Assembly (NCBI GenBank): GCA_023230565.1 | Contig: JALNXD010000005.1 | Coordinates: 1 to 64,000, forward strand | Source of the DNA: Syntrophales bacterium | Lineage (GTDB): Bacteria; Desulfobacterota; Syntrophia; Syntrophales; UBA2210 | Reading direction: 5' to 3' | Length of the DNA stretch: 64,000 nt | In this document: piece after piece, positions 45,386-53,592 of the stretch | Layout: every line of letters starts with the position of its first letter | Numbering within the stretch: position 1 is the stretch's first letter | Program-made: the position numbers and the translations under genes | Notes under the pieces: generated by a model | What the model saw: only the letters and a program-made list of their open reading frames with translations | Told to the model about the DNA's origin: nothing | The model's database searches: none

Positions 45386-46339
45386 TTAAGGAAAATAGCG
45401 AATAGGATTCTTGGGTCCGTTTTTATATCGTATTTCAAAATAAAGAAAATGAGACCCAGTTTTTTCATCAAGGTTGGCAGTTGCAATACTGTCGCCTCTT
45501 AAGACCATATCCCCTGTTTTTACTTTTCTGGACTTCAGATTCGCATATATGCTCATGTAATCTTTTCTATGTTTTATCATGACAGTATTTCCGTAATACT
45601 TGATAGCATCTGAATGAATGACTTTTCCGTCTTCAGACGCTTTCACAATGTTGTTTTTTTTCGAAACGATGGTGATTCCATTTGAAACGGTTCCATCAGC
45701 CTGCCGTCCGAATTGAGTCGAAATATTTCCTTTAAGGGGCCATATAAATTCAAGTTTTCCTGTTCTGGCAGGAAGAGATTTCTCTTTCGGTTCTGCCACG
45801 CCTGTTGAAGCGGAAACGGGAGGGGGGAGTTTATTTTCTTTTTTTTCAGCTGATAGTGCGTTCTCCGACGGTGAGTGAGTTTCTCCAATTCGAGAGGAGG
45901 CTTTTTCAGGCGTATCAAGACGTTCAATCTTGACTGTCTCGGCAAGGTTTTCCTCTTGAATTTCAGCACCTGCCGAGCCTCGTGCAGCCTCAAGTTCATG
46001 CACCGGTTTCGGTTTTACTTCTTTCATTGAAGATTTTTTTGCTGCTTTAGAAAACTGGTCAGCAAGCGGGTCAGCCTCCGAGGCGGATGCAGACCGGACC
46101 TTTTTTGCTCCCGGTATAAAGAGGACAATATCGGAGTCTATCCTGTCGGGATCCCGGATTCTGTTGGCTGAGGCCAGTTCGTTTACCGGAATTTTGTATC
46201 TGTGGGCAATCTGTGAAAGGGTTTCACCTTCTTTCATCCGGTGGTATACACCTTTTACACCCCGTGGAGCGGCACAGGAAAAACAAAGAGACAGCAACAC
46301 CATAAAACCGGAAAATAAATGTATTCGTTTCAGCACCAT
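45386..46339 (-). CDS. NlpD/EnvC-like LysM-LytM protein with degenerate peptidase site
   Basis: 317 residues from the ATG at 46339, one base after the yqaA stop. An N-terminal signal with CFSC near residues 19-22 could be an atypical lipobox. A LysM domain follows (YHRMKEGETLSQIA to about residue 80), then a long low-complexity charged region and a C-terminal LytM/M23 fold. The zinc ligands are not kept: the usual HxGxD reads NGITI and HLH reads HFLYFE. Such inactive LytM proteins (NlpD, EnvC) activate cell-wall amidases in daughter-cell separation. The pcm neighbourhood repeats the pcm-nlpD order of many proteobacteria. Confidence 0.82.
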   Translation of the reverse strand: MVLKRIHLFSGFMVLLSLCFSCAAPRGVKGVYHRMKEGETLSQIAHRYKIPVNELASANRIRDPDRIDSDIVLFIPGAKKVRSASASEADPLADQFSKAAKKSSMKEVKPKPVHELEAARGSAGAEIQEENLAETVKIERLDTPEKASSRIGETHSPSENALSAEKKENKLPPPVSASTGVAEPKEKSLPARTGKLEFIWPLKGNISTQFGRQADGTVSNGITIVSKKNNIVKASEDGKVIHSDAIKYYGNTVMIKHRKDYMSIYANLKSRKVKTGDMVLRGDSIATANLDEKTGSHFLYFEIRYKNGPKNPIRYFP

Positions 46340-46340
46340 T

Positions 46341-46922
46341 TTACACAATATATTTAATGAGTATAAAGCCTCCCGCAAGAAGGACAGTAAATAAAACAGT
46401 CAATAAATTAAAATATTTGTCTATAAATAAACGTATTCCTGCGCCGAAAAGATAGATGAACCACGCTACGAGAAAAAAACGGGCGGTTCTGCTGATTGCT
46501 GATGCGGCCATGAATACAGAAAAATCTATCTGAAAAGCACCTCCGGCAATTGTAAAGATTTTATAGGGTATGGGAGTAAACCCTGCTATCATTACCGCCC
46601 AGGCGTTATATCGATTGTAAAGGTCGCCTATCGACGTATATTCTTCGGATAGCCCGTAGAAGTCGATTATTCGAAATCCGGCGACTTCCATCAGCTGCAG
46701 CCCAATTAAATATCCCAATGCTCCTCCGGCGATCGAACCTGCAGAACAAACCAACGCATACCGGAAAGATTTGGCCGGAATTGAAATCGCGAGCGTAATC
46801 AAGAGAACATCGGGAGGAACCGGGAAGAAACTTGATTCGGCAAATGCAAGAAAAAAAAGAGCCCACGTTCCGTATGGCGTTTCGGCCCAGTGCAGGACCC
46901 AGTCATACATTCTTTTGATCAT
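46341..46922 (-). CDS. YqaA/DedA-family membrane protein
   Basis: 193 residues with about five hydrophobic segments. FFLAFAESSFFPVPPDVLL near the N-terminus and MIAGFTPIPYKIFTIAGGAF are the signatures of the YqaA branch of the VTT/DedA superfamily, now linked to lipid scrambling and membrane homeostasis. Located between pcm and the nlpD-like gene with minimal spacing, so part of the same transcript. Confidence 0.88.
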   Translation of the reverse strand: MIKRMYDWVLHWAETPYGTWALFFLAFAESSFFPVPPDVLLITLAISIPAKSFRYALVCSAGSIAGGALGYLIGLQLMEVAGFRIIDFYGLSEEYTSIGDLYNRYNAWAVMIAGFTPIPYKIFTIAGGAFQIDFSVFMAASAISRTARFFLVAWFIYLFGAGIRLFIDKYFNLLTVLFTVLLAGGFILIKYIV

Positions 46923-46931
46923 GGCGAAGCT

Positions 46932-47585
46932 TCAGCCTTTCCAGCCGTGTTCTCCGATTAGGTTTACAAAGCGGCAGCCCCCCAGGTTCTCCGACTTAGT
47001 GGTTTCGGGATTATCGGACAGACGAGTCAGTTTTATCAGTGTCTGCGAATTCCGGTCACCGATTGGTATCACAAGGCGGCCTCCCGGTGCAAGCTGCTCT
47101 ATAAAGGTTTTGGGAACTTGAGGTGCTCCTGCGGTTGTAATTATCGCATCAAAAGGGGCTTCATCCTTCCAGCCATACGTTCCGTCTGCAACTCGTATCA
47201 ATACATTGAAATATTTTAACGAATCAAGTAATTTACGTGCTCTTGTGGCGAGTCCTGCGATCCTTTCGACAGAAAACACCCTGTCGCAAAGCAGAGAAAG
47301 AACTGCTGTCTGGTATCCGGAACCGGTTCCGATTTCCAAAACCTTTTCATCGCCGCGCAGTTGGAGTGCCTCTGTCATACGCGCAACAATATAGGGCTGC
47401 GATATTGTTTGCCGTTCGCCAATCGGAAGCGGGTTGTCCGAATAAGCCTGACCGATAATTCCTTCATCTACAAACAAATGGCGTGGAACCGTTTCCATGG
47501 CCCTCAGGAGAGCTTCATCAGTGATACCTCGTGCTTTGATTTGATTTTCTATCATTTTAATCCGCTGGTTTTTATACCGATTCAT
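46932..47585 (-). CDS. pcm: Protein-L-isoaspartate O-methyltransferase
   Basis: Uses SAM to methylate isoaspartyl residues so that damaged proteins can be repaired. 217 residues; VPRHLFVDE, LPIGERQTISQPY and the SAM motif VLEIGTGSGYQTAVL are present, as is TAGAPQVP. Its start overlaps by 14 bases the end of the upstream coiled-coil gene. Confidence 0.96.
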   Translation of the reverse strand: MNRYKNQRIKMIENQIKARGITDEALLRAMETVPRHLFVDEGIIGQAYSDNPLPIGERQTISQPYIVARMTEALQLRGDEKVLEIGTGSGYQTAVLSLLCDRVFSVERIAGLATRARKLLDSLKYFNVLIRVADGTYGWKDEAPFDAIITTAGAPQVPKTFIEQLAPGGRLVIPIGDRNSQTLIKLTRLSDNPETTKSENLGGCRFVNLIGEHGWKG

Positions 47586-47940
47586 CGCACCTCGAAAACT
47601 CCCCTTTTTTAGGCGGTATTTTATAAGTCTCTTCGACCCATGTATGTCTCCGGAATCCCATGGCCTCTCTGGTCACAATAAGATAATACTGCCTCAATTT
47701 GGCGTATTCCCTGGCCTCGTTAAAATTTGCAATTTCAGAGTTCAAATCATTGTAGAAAGATTCTTCTACAGACATGTTTTTTTCGACAAGGCGGATGCAT
47801 TCAATTTTTTTATTGATGGATCTTCCTAAACTATCGAGCCGCTCGAGGGCGTCGGACATTTTTCTGCCTGCCAGGGCAAGCACCTCAGCTCTTTCTCTTA
47901 AAATTTCTTCTTGTGTTTTTTCAAGCTTTTCTTCAGACAT
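47572..47940 (-). CDS. Hypothetical coiled-coil protein ahead of pcm
   Basis: 122 residues from the ATG at 47940. Highly charged and helical, with heptad-like spacing over residues 1-75 (EEILRERAEVLALAGRKM...LDSLGRSI), then a tail with YYLIVTREAMGFRRHTWVEETYKIPP. No family recognised. An in-frame TTG at 48015 would add 25 basic residues; neither start has a good SD. The overlap with pcm shows it is in the same operon. A weak minus-strand promoter may lie near 48054-48075. Confidence 0.6.
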   Translation of the reverse strand: MSEEKLEKTQEEILRERAEVLALAGRKMSDALERLDSLGRSINKKIECIRLVEKNMSVEESFYNDLNSEIANFNEAREYAKLRQYYLIVTREAMGFRRHTWVEETYKIPPKKGEFSRCDESV

Positions 47941-48097
47941 TGTACGAAATTCGGTTCTCTGCAGCCTCTTGCGACGGAATACTCTCCGATTGAACTTTTC
48001 AGGAAAGATGCCCAAAGGTCGTCCGTCACTTTATTTTCCTAGGGATATACGCGACTATAATTAAAAAGTCCAGCCTTGAACAGAAAATTAAGTTAGT

Positions 48098-48126
48098 TTG
48101 ACTTTCAATACGCGCTGTATTAGATA
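48098..48126 (+). promoter_or_regulatory. Predicted sigma70 promoter of the permuted phosphoglycerate mutase operon
   Basis: TTGACT (48098-48103), 17-base spacer, TAGATA (48121-48126); transcription near 48133. GAGGA lies before the ATG at 48164. This rules out an earlier in-frame TTG at 48098 as the start. Confidence 0.6.
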
Positions 48127-48163
48127 TCAAAGTCAACGCGAATTGGTGAAGAGGATACGATCA

Positions 48164-49747
48164 ATGACCGCAACAAAAACGAATGCCCTCTCACGTGCAC
48201 TTAGTGCTGCCTACAAGAGAGGAGTGGATGACGAGATGCTGGAGCCGCTGGTGCTTTTAGATGAAAAAGGAAATCCTGAAGGACGCCTGCAAAGAGGTGA
48301 TTCGGTAATTTTCTATAATATAAGGGGAGAGCGGGAAATTGAACTTACCAGAAGTCTCACGGAAAGGAATTTTGGAGAATTTCCCGTTGAGCGGGATCTG
48401 GACCTGAATTTTGCCACGATGATAGAATATAAAAAGGGGCTACCGGTCGCTGTGGCATTCCCCCCCGAAGAATGCATTACCGATACACTGAGCTCAGTGA
48501 TCGCAAGGGCGGGAAAGCTCCAGACGAAGATTACAGAAGCTGAAAAAGCCATTCATCTGGGATACTTTTTGAACGGTAAGCGTTCAGCTGCAGAGGCAGG
48601 AGAGGAACGGATTATCATTGCTACAAGAAAAGACGTTGTTCTTTTTGATGAAGCGCCGCGAATGTCGATCGATGAAATCACGGAAAATGTGATTACCAAA
48701 ATGCGGGATAAATCAAGGGACATACTTATTGTCAATTATCCTAACGTTGATGTAGTAGGGCATATAGAAAACAGAAACGCGGTTATTGATGCAGTAGAAG
48801 CAGTAGACGAAGCCCTTGGAATCGTTCTGGAGGAGGCGGAGAAGAACAATGTTATCTCTATAGTAACGGCAGATCATGGAACTGTCGAAAAATGGTATTA
48901 TCCCGATGGAAAAATAGATACCGGACATACCGATTCGCCGGTTCCGTTCATTATCGTCTCAAAAGACGATAATTTACGGCTTAGACGCAATGGAGAACTT
49001 TCTGACGTGGCTCCGTCGATACTGCATTTAATGGGGATTGACATACCGCCGGCTATGGCAGGTCATTCTCTCATTTGCGGCGATATCGAAGTAAAAAAAA
49101 GGGTGCTGCTTTTGATTTTGGATGGGTGGGGACTTGGAGAAAAGGGACGGAATAATTTAATCTACGAGGCAAAAACCCCTGTTATGGACCGTTTGATGAG
49201 CGTGTACCCGCATTCCATCCTGAAAGCCTCGGGCGAAGCCGTGGGGCTGCCTGAAAAAACCGTGGGAAATTCGGAGGTTGGCCATCTTCATATAGGCGCG
49301 GGAAGAAGGATATATTCGGATCGGGTGAGGATAAACAGGGCAATCGCCGAAGGGTCGTTCATGAAAATCGAGGCCTTGAACAAAGTCATGGACTCATCCA
49401 TTCTAGAAGGCAGTGCACTGCACTTGATGGGAATTGTATCTTTTTTCAGTTCCCACGGGTCAGTCGATCATTTGTGCGCACTTATGGAGATGGCAAAGAA
49501 GAAGGGGGTAAAAGAGCTCTATGTGCACGCAATGCTTGGAAGGCGCGGCGAAAGGCCTGAAAGCGGCGCACTTTATATAGAAAAAATCGAACAGCAGTGT
49601 CAGAAATTGGATCTTGGTTCCGTTGTTTCGGTAATAGGCAGATATTGGTCCATGGACAGAGAGGAAAATTGGAACAGAATAGAAAAAACATACAGAATGC
49701 TCGTATATGGTGAGGGAACGGGTATTCCGGAAAGGGGCAGCCTGTGA
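48164..49747 (+). CDS. Circularly permuted cofactor-independent phosphoglycerate mutase
   Basis: 527 residues. Sequence matches 2,3-bisphosphoglycerate-independent phosphoglycerate mutase (3-PG to 2-PG) but in rotated order. Residues 1-300 correspond to the normal second half: transferase part with R54/R57 (NIRGER), K128 (AEKAIH), then phosphatase part with D196/H200 (NYPNVDVVGH), D237/H238 (TADHG) and H255 (TGHTDSPVP), ending at IPPAMAGHSL. Residues 312-517 correspond to the normal N-terminal half: D320 (ILDGWG), nucleophile S370 (GNSEVGH), H431, R461, R493 and R499. These match D12, S62, H123, R153, R185, R191, R261, R264, K336, D403, H407, D444, H445 and H462 of the Geobacillus enzyme; only D154 is lost (G462). 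The cut lies in the transferase domain, with no duplicated or missing segment. It is probably active (inference). The stop overlaps the macro-domain gene. Confidence 0.85.
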   Translation: MTATKTNALSRALSAAYKRGVDDEMLEPLVLLDEKGNPEGRLQRGDSVIFYNIRGEREIELTRSLTERNFGEFPVERDLDLNFATMIEYKKGLPVAVAFPPEECITDTLSSVIARAGKLQTKITEAEKAIHLGYFLNGKRSAAEAGEERIIIATRKDVVLFDEAPRMSIDEITENVITKMRDKSRDILIVNYPNVDVVGHIENRNAVIDAVEAVDEALGIVLEEAEKNNVISIVTADHGTVEKWYYPDGKIDTGHTDSPVPFIIVSKDDNLRLRRNGELSDVAPSILHLMGIDIPPAMAGHSLICGDIEVKKRVLLLILDGWGLGEKGRNNLIYEAKTPVMDRLMSVYPHSILKASGEAVGLPEKTVGNSEVGHLHIGAGRRIYSDRVRINRAIAEGSFMKIEALNKVMDSSILEGSALHLMGIVSFFSSHGSVDHLCALMEMAKKKGVKELYVHAMLGRRGERPESGALYIEKIEQQCQKLDLGSVVSVIGRYWSMDREENWNRIEKTYRMLVYGEGTGIPERGSL

Positions 49748-50274
49748 AAGTAATGATAAATAGGTCTACCGTGACCCTTATCGAAGGAGATATCACCAAA
49801 GAGGAAACCGATGCAATAGTAAATGCAGCGAACTCAGGTTTGAGGGGAGGAGGTGGAGTCGACGGGGCGATTCATCGTGCGGGGGGTCCTGCCATAATGG
49901 AAGAGTGCCGGCAAATTGGCCATTGTCAAACGGGTCACGCAGTGATTACTACAGGAGGAAAATTAAAAGCCAAATTTGTAATTCATACGGTAGGACCGGT
50001 ATACATGGGTGGTGATAAAGGAGAAGCCGAGCTTCTTGCCTGTGCGTATCGTGAAAGCATGAAGATAGCTTCGAAAAAAAAATTGAAAAGTATTTCATTC
50101 CCCGCAATTAGTGCCGGAGTATACGGATACCCGCTGCATGAGGCGGCACGCATTGCCCTTTCTACAATAATTTCATATCTGAAAGAATATAAAGACATTG
50201 AAAAAGTCAGGCTTGTCTTGTTTGATAAGAAGACCTATGACGGCTTTAAAGAAGAATTGAAGAAGCTCCTGTAA
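49744..50274 (+). CDS. Macro-domain protein (YmdB-like ADP-ribose hydrolase)
   Basis: 176 residues, one macro domain. The ADP-ribose-binding loops are NAANSGLRGGGGVDGAIH near residue 30 and SAGVYGYPL near residue 120. Relatives remove ADP-ribose from proteins or nucleic acids or deacetylate O-acetyl-ADP-ribose. The start is GTG at 49744, overlapping the phosphoglycerate mutase stop by four bases (GTGA), with GGAAAGGGG ahead. Co-translation with a glycolytic enzyme is unusual; no ADP-ribosyltransferase is in the window. Confidence 0.92.
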   Translation: MKVMINRSTVTLIEGDITKEETDAIVNAANSGLRGGGGVDGAIHRAGGPAIMEECRQIGHCQTGHAVITTGGKLKAKFVIHTVGPVYMGGDKGEAELLACAYRESMKIASKKKLKSISFPAISAGVYGYPLHEAARIALSTIISYLKEYKDIEKVRLVLFDKKTYDGFKEELKKLL

Positions 50275-50318
50275 TAACCTTTATCGAAATTTACCTGGAA
50301 AATCCAAAGGTCTGGAGA

Positions 50319-53300
50319 ATGGTGCGGTATCGAACAGGACTTCTCATTTTATGCGGTGCAATCTTCATTGCCGCTTTTCTTTCAGCGGGGTTCTTTTTTT
50401 ATTTCAATACACATCCGGAGCTGCTTGGAAGTATTGTTCAGCAAAACCTGAAAAGGCGTTTCGGAACAGAAGTAACAGTTGGAGAAGCGAAAGCATCAAT
50501 TTATCCAATACCCCGGATTGAACTCACCAATGTAAAAATCGGTACGCCCGCCGACTACCACGTTGTTGCCAGGCGAATCCATGCAAGAATTTCATTGCGA
50601 CATATTATTTTAGGGAAGATCAGGATAAACCGTCTCGATTTTTACAATCCAGTACTGCGTTATCGTTTGCACAAATGCAATGTGCGGGCGATGGCAGAGA
50701 TAGACATTCCTCCTGTTGAAGTGAAGGGGGGAAAAGTGATTATAGAAAAGGAATCTGCTGTCATTGTTCTGGATGATATAGAAGGATCATTTAATTCGAA
50801 TTCAGCCTTGTTTCATCTGCGGACAATGGGAGGCGAAGCAGCAGTAGAAGTTCATAACGGAATTACTTCATTGCAATGTGAAGTTTATTTGCGAGGCATC
50901 GGGATAGAGAATCTCGGTTTTGATCTAAAAGGTTTTGTGGATTTAACTTCTCAGTTCAAAATCGGTGTTTCGGAATCTTTTTTTACAGTCCATGTAAATG
51001 CGAGTGAATTGTCGCTTCCATGGCAGTCGGCAAAACTCGGCACTGTAAAGGGAGAAGTGCGGGCAAGCGGCAGTAAGGGCCGTTATAATTTTGAGCATAT
51101 TTCCATAAAATCGGATTTTGCAGATATAACAGGAACGGGAAGCGTATCTGGTGTAAACGGTATCGGTTCGCTGTCAGAATCTCTTATTAACGTGAAATTC
51201 GGCTCCACAAAACTGGATTATGAAAAAATTGTCAGTCTTCTTCCTTTAGAAAGATTTCCTCACTGGTTGTCTCTTCTCTTGGATAGACAGATTCGCGGCG
51301 GCAATATCAGCGTTTCGAAAGCTGCCTACAGCGGCAAGCTGAACAATCTTTTCTCAAGAGAGTTTGCCAAAGGGTTTTCGGTGGCGGCCGTTCTGGATGG
51401 GTGCAGTTTCCAGGCCGGGTACGACGACAGTCATGTCGATAACATTAGCGGAGAGTGCGGTTTTCTAAGAGGAGACCTCTTTTTCCGAAATCTTACAGGT
51501 ATTGCAGGCAATTCAAAAATAGAATCTGTCGACCTTGTGTTCCATGATATTACAGACAGAAAACTTGCGCTTTCCGTAGCTGTTGATCTGAACATGAAAA
51601 TTGCCGACTTCTGTACAGCCTGGAAGGCTGTCATGGTCACACCGGAGTTGCATGGAATACTCGCTCCTGTTTCAAACATCAAAGCAGGAGAGATAGAGGG
51701 TGTTGTCGATATCTATTCAGATAGCTCGGTCCCGGAGCCGGTCAGAATAAAAGGAAGAGCGGGCATTTCAGAGGGTTCCTTTTGCTGGTCGGGGCGTGAA
51801 ATAAAAAAATTGTACGCTGCAGCGCAAAAAGCAAATTTTAAGGATCCATTGAAAGTTGATGCAAGGGGCTTTTTAGACGGATATCAGGTGAATGAACTGA
51901 AATTGACAATTCCGAAGCTTCTGCAGAATAATGCCTATCAATACGATATGACTGCAATATTCCCCTGGACGGAAAATATGCCCTTCGGCCTTGGGGAACA
52001 TGCCGAAGTCAAGGTTATCGGAAGAGGTGATGGCCCCAGAACCGAAGGGGATATAAGAATTAAGGCGGATCATGTGCGGGCAGGTGCGATGAGGTTCAGT
52101 CCGGTGAGAGACAATGTCAAAGGATCCGGTGAACTTGCAGCGGTGCTTTGGCCGGAATTGCACATTGCAATCCGCAATTTTTCGATACATTCAATTTCCG
52201 AAAAAATAGGCGTGGATGCTGTATTCACGGAAAAAAAGGGAGAATGCGAAATAAAGGGAACACTGGATCTGTCGAAGCTGGGGATACAAGGCTCTGATTA
52301 CCGGCTCGCAGGCGGATTAGTTGATATAGGCGTTCAGATGGAATGGGAAAGGAAGATAAATATCGCCGGTAATATCAATTGCCGTAATGCCTGTATTGCA
52401 TACAACGGGGAACAGGTAACGCTCAATGGTCCTTTGACGGTGAAAGACACAGTCCTTTCGTCCCGGGATTTCGAAATCAAACATAAAAACATGTCTGCGC
52501 GCCTGTCCGGTGAGCTGCTGTGTGAAGGTCCTCTCCTGTTTAAGGGAGAAGCAGATCTTGAAGGTGTAGATGTGAAGAAAGACAGTGGTGGCAGAGATTT
52601 GGTATTTCCTGCGGGCTTGAGTGCAGATTGTGCGGTTAATTTTAAAAACGCCCTAATTTATGGTGTCACCATCGAAAACGCTCATGCACAGCTTAATGCT
52701 GATTGTGCAGGAATCCGCCTGTCAGGCATTCGTGCCGACCTTGAATCCGGTTTAATTGAAGGTTCGATAAATATTTACAATACAGGGAAACCAGATATTA
52801 ATCTCGCAATTCACCTATGTGATGTTGAAATTGATAAATGTATACCTGCTTGTCACTCAACGTCCGGTAAAATAGATGGCGTGGCTTCTCTGGATGGCCG
52901 CATATGGGGCAATACAGATTCATTGAATGGTGAATTATCATTTACGGCACGGGAAGGCCATATCAAGAAATATTCACTTCTTTCAAAGATATTTGCGGTT
53001 CTCAATCCTTACAAAATATTCAAGAGCGGAGAACTCGATCTTACCGGCAGCGGTTTCTCCTATAACAAGATTTCGTCTACATTCAAAATCAGGGAGGGCG
53101 TTGTTCATTTCGATGATTTTTTCTTTGACAGTGATTCTCTTCAAGCTTCATCAGCAGGACATTATGTAATCACAGATAGATCAATCGATGCTGCTGTGAT
53201 AGTGGAGCCTCTCGAAAGTGTGGATAAGCTTTTGGGGCTTATTCCTTTGGTTGGGTGGATTTTGACAGGCGAAAAAAATCGATTCATTGTTGTTGCTCTT

Positions 53301-53468
53301 ACTGTCAAGGGTAATATAGAAAATCCTTCTGTTGATTTTGCTCCAGTCGATACTTTATCTGAACCGGTAACGGGAATACTTCTGAGAGTATTAAAACTGC
53401 CGCTGGATATAATAAAAAATTTCAAAAATATGATTCCTTCACTATCCGATAAAATTGCAGATAATTAA
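50319..53468 (+). CDS. Large AsmA/YhdP-like envelope protein
   Basis: 1049 residues. One N-terminal membrane helix (about 7-28) is followed by a long beta-rich periplasmic region. The N-terminal AsmA motif is seen in RRFGTEVTVGEAKASIYPIPRIELTNVKIG, and the C-terminal AsmA_2/DUF3971-like part ends LTVKGNIENPSVDFAP. Proteins of this group form hydrophobic grooves that move phospholipids between inner and outer membrane. AAAGG precedes the ATG by eight bases. It is probably in the same transcript as the macro-domain gene, 44 bases upstream. Confidence 0.82.
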   Translation: MVRYRTGLLILCGAIFIAAFLSAGFFFYFNTHPELLGSIVQQNLKRRFGTEVTVGEAKASIYPIPRIELTNVKIGTPADYHVVARRIHARISLRHIILGKIRINRLDFYNPVLRYRLHKCNVRAMAEIDIPPVEVKGGKVIIEKESAVIVLDDIEGSFNSNSALFHLRTMGGEAAVEVHNGITSLQCEVYLRGIGIENLGFDLKGFVDLTSQFKIGVSESFFTVHVNASELSLPWQSAKLGTVKGEVRASGSKGRYNFEHISIKSDFADITGTGSVSGVNGIGSLSESLINVKFGSTKLDYEKIVSLLPLERFPHWLSLLLDRQIRGGNISVSKAAYSGKLNNLFSREFAKGFSVAAVLDGCSFQAGYDDSHVDNISGECGFLRGDLFFRNLTGIAGNSKIESVDLVFHDITDRKLALSVAVDLNMKIADFCTAWKAVMVTPELHGILAPVSNIKAGEIEGVVDIYSDSSVPEPVRIKGRAGISEGSFCWSGREIKKLYAAAQKANFKDPLKVDARGFLDGYQVNELKLTIPKLLQNNAYQYDMTAIFPWTENMPFGLGEHAEVKVIGRGDGPRTEGDIRIKADHVRAGAMRFSPVRDNVKGSGELAAVLWPELHIAIRNFSIHSISEKIGVDAVFTEKKGECEIKGTLDLSKLGIQGSDYRLAGGLVDIGVQMEWERKINIAGNINCRNACIAYNGEQVTLNGPLTVKDTVLSSRDFEIKHKNMSARLSGELLCEGPLLFKGEADLEGVDVKKDSGGRDLVFPAGLSADCAVNFKNALIYGVTIENAHAQLNADCAGIRLSGIRADLESGLIEGSINIYNTGKPDINLAIHLCDVEIDKCIPACHSTSGKIDGVASLDGRIWGNTDSLNGELSFTAREGHIKKYSLLSKIFAVLNPYKIFKSGELDLTGSGFSYNKISSTFKIREGVVHFDDFFFDSDSLQASSAGHYVITDRSIDAAVIVEPLESVDKLLGLIPLVGWILTGEKNRFIVVALTVKGNIENPSVDFAPVDTLSEPVTGILLRVLKLPLDIIKNFKNMIPSLSDKIADN

Positions 53469-53520
53469 CAGTTTATCAAAAAGATGAATTAAAAGCCCTT
53501 ATAGTGAGGAACCAATTGTC

Positions 53521-53549
53521 TTGACTTCATTAATAGTTGCAGGTATGAT
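53521..53549 (+). promoter_or_regulatory. Predicted sigma70 promoter of the biotin carboxylase operon
   Basis: TTGACT (53521-53526), 17-base spacer, TATGAT (53544-53549). Leader of about 37 bases to the ATG at 53593. Confidence 0.6.
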
Positions 53550-53592
53550 TCCGCACTTCAATTTCACCTGAAGCAAGAAGAGAATAGTATTT

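Noticed and set aside
48098..48163. N-terminal extension of the permuted phosphoglycerate mutase from a TTG
   Set aside because: The TTG is part of the predicted -35 box, and GAGGA favours the ATG at 48164.
48164..49747. Phosphoglycerate mutase explained as two genes or a tandem duplication
   Set aside because: A single unbroken frame holds each segment exactly once and total length equals a normal enzyme.
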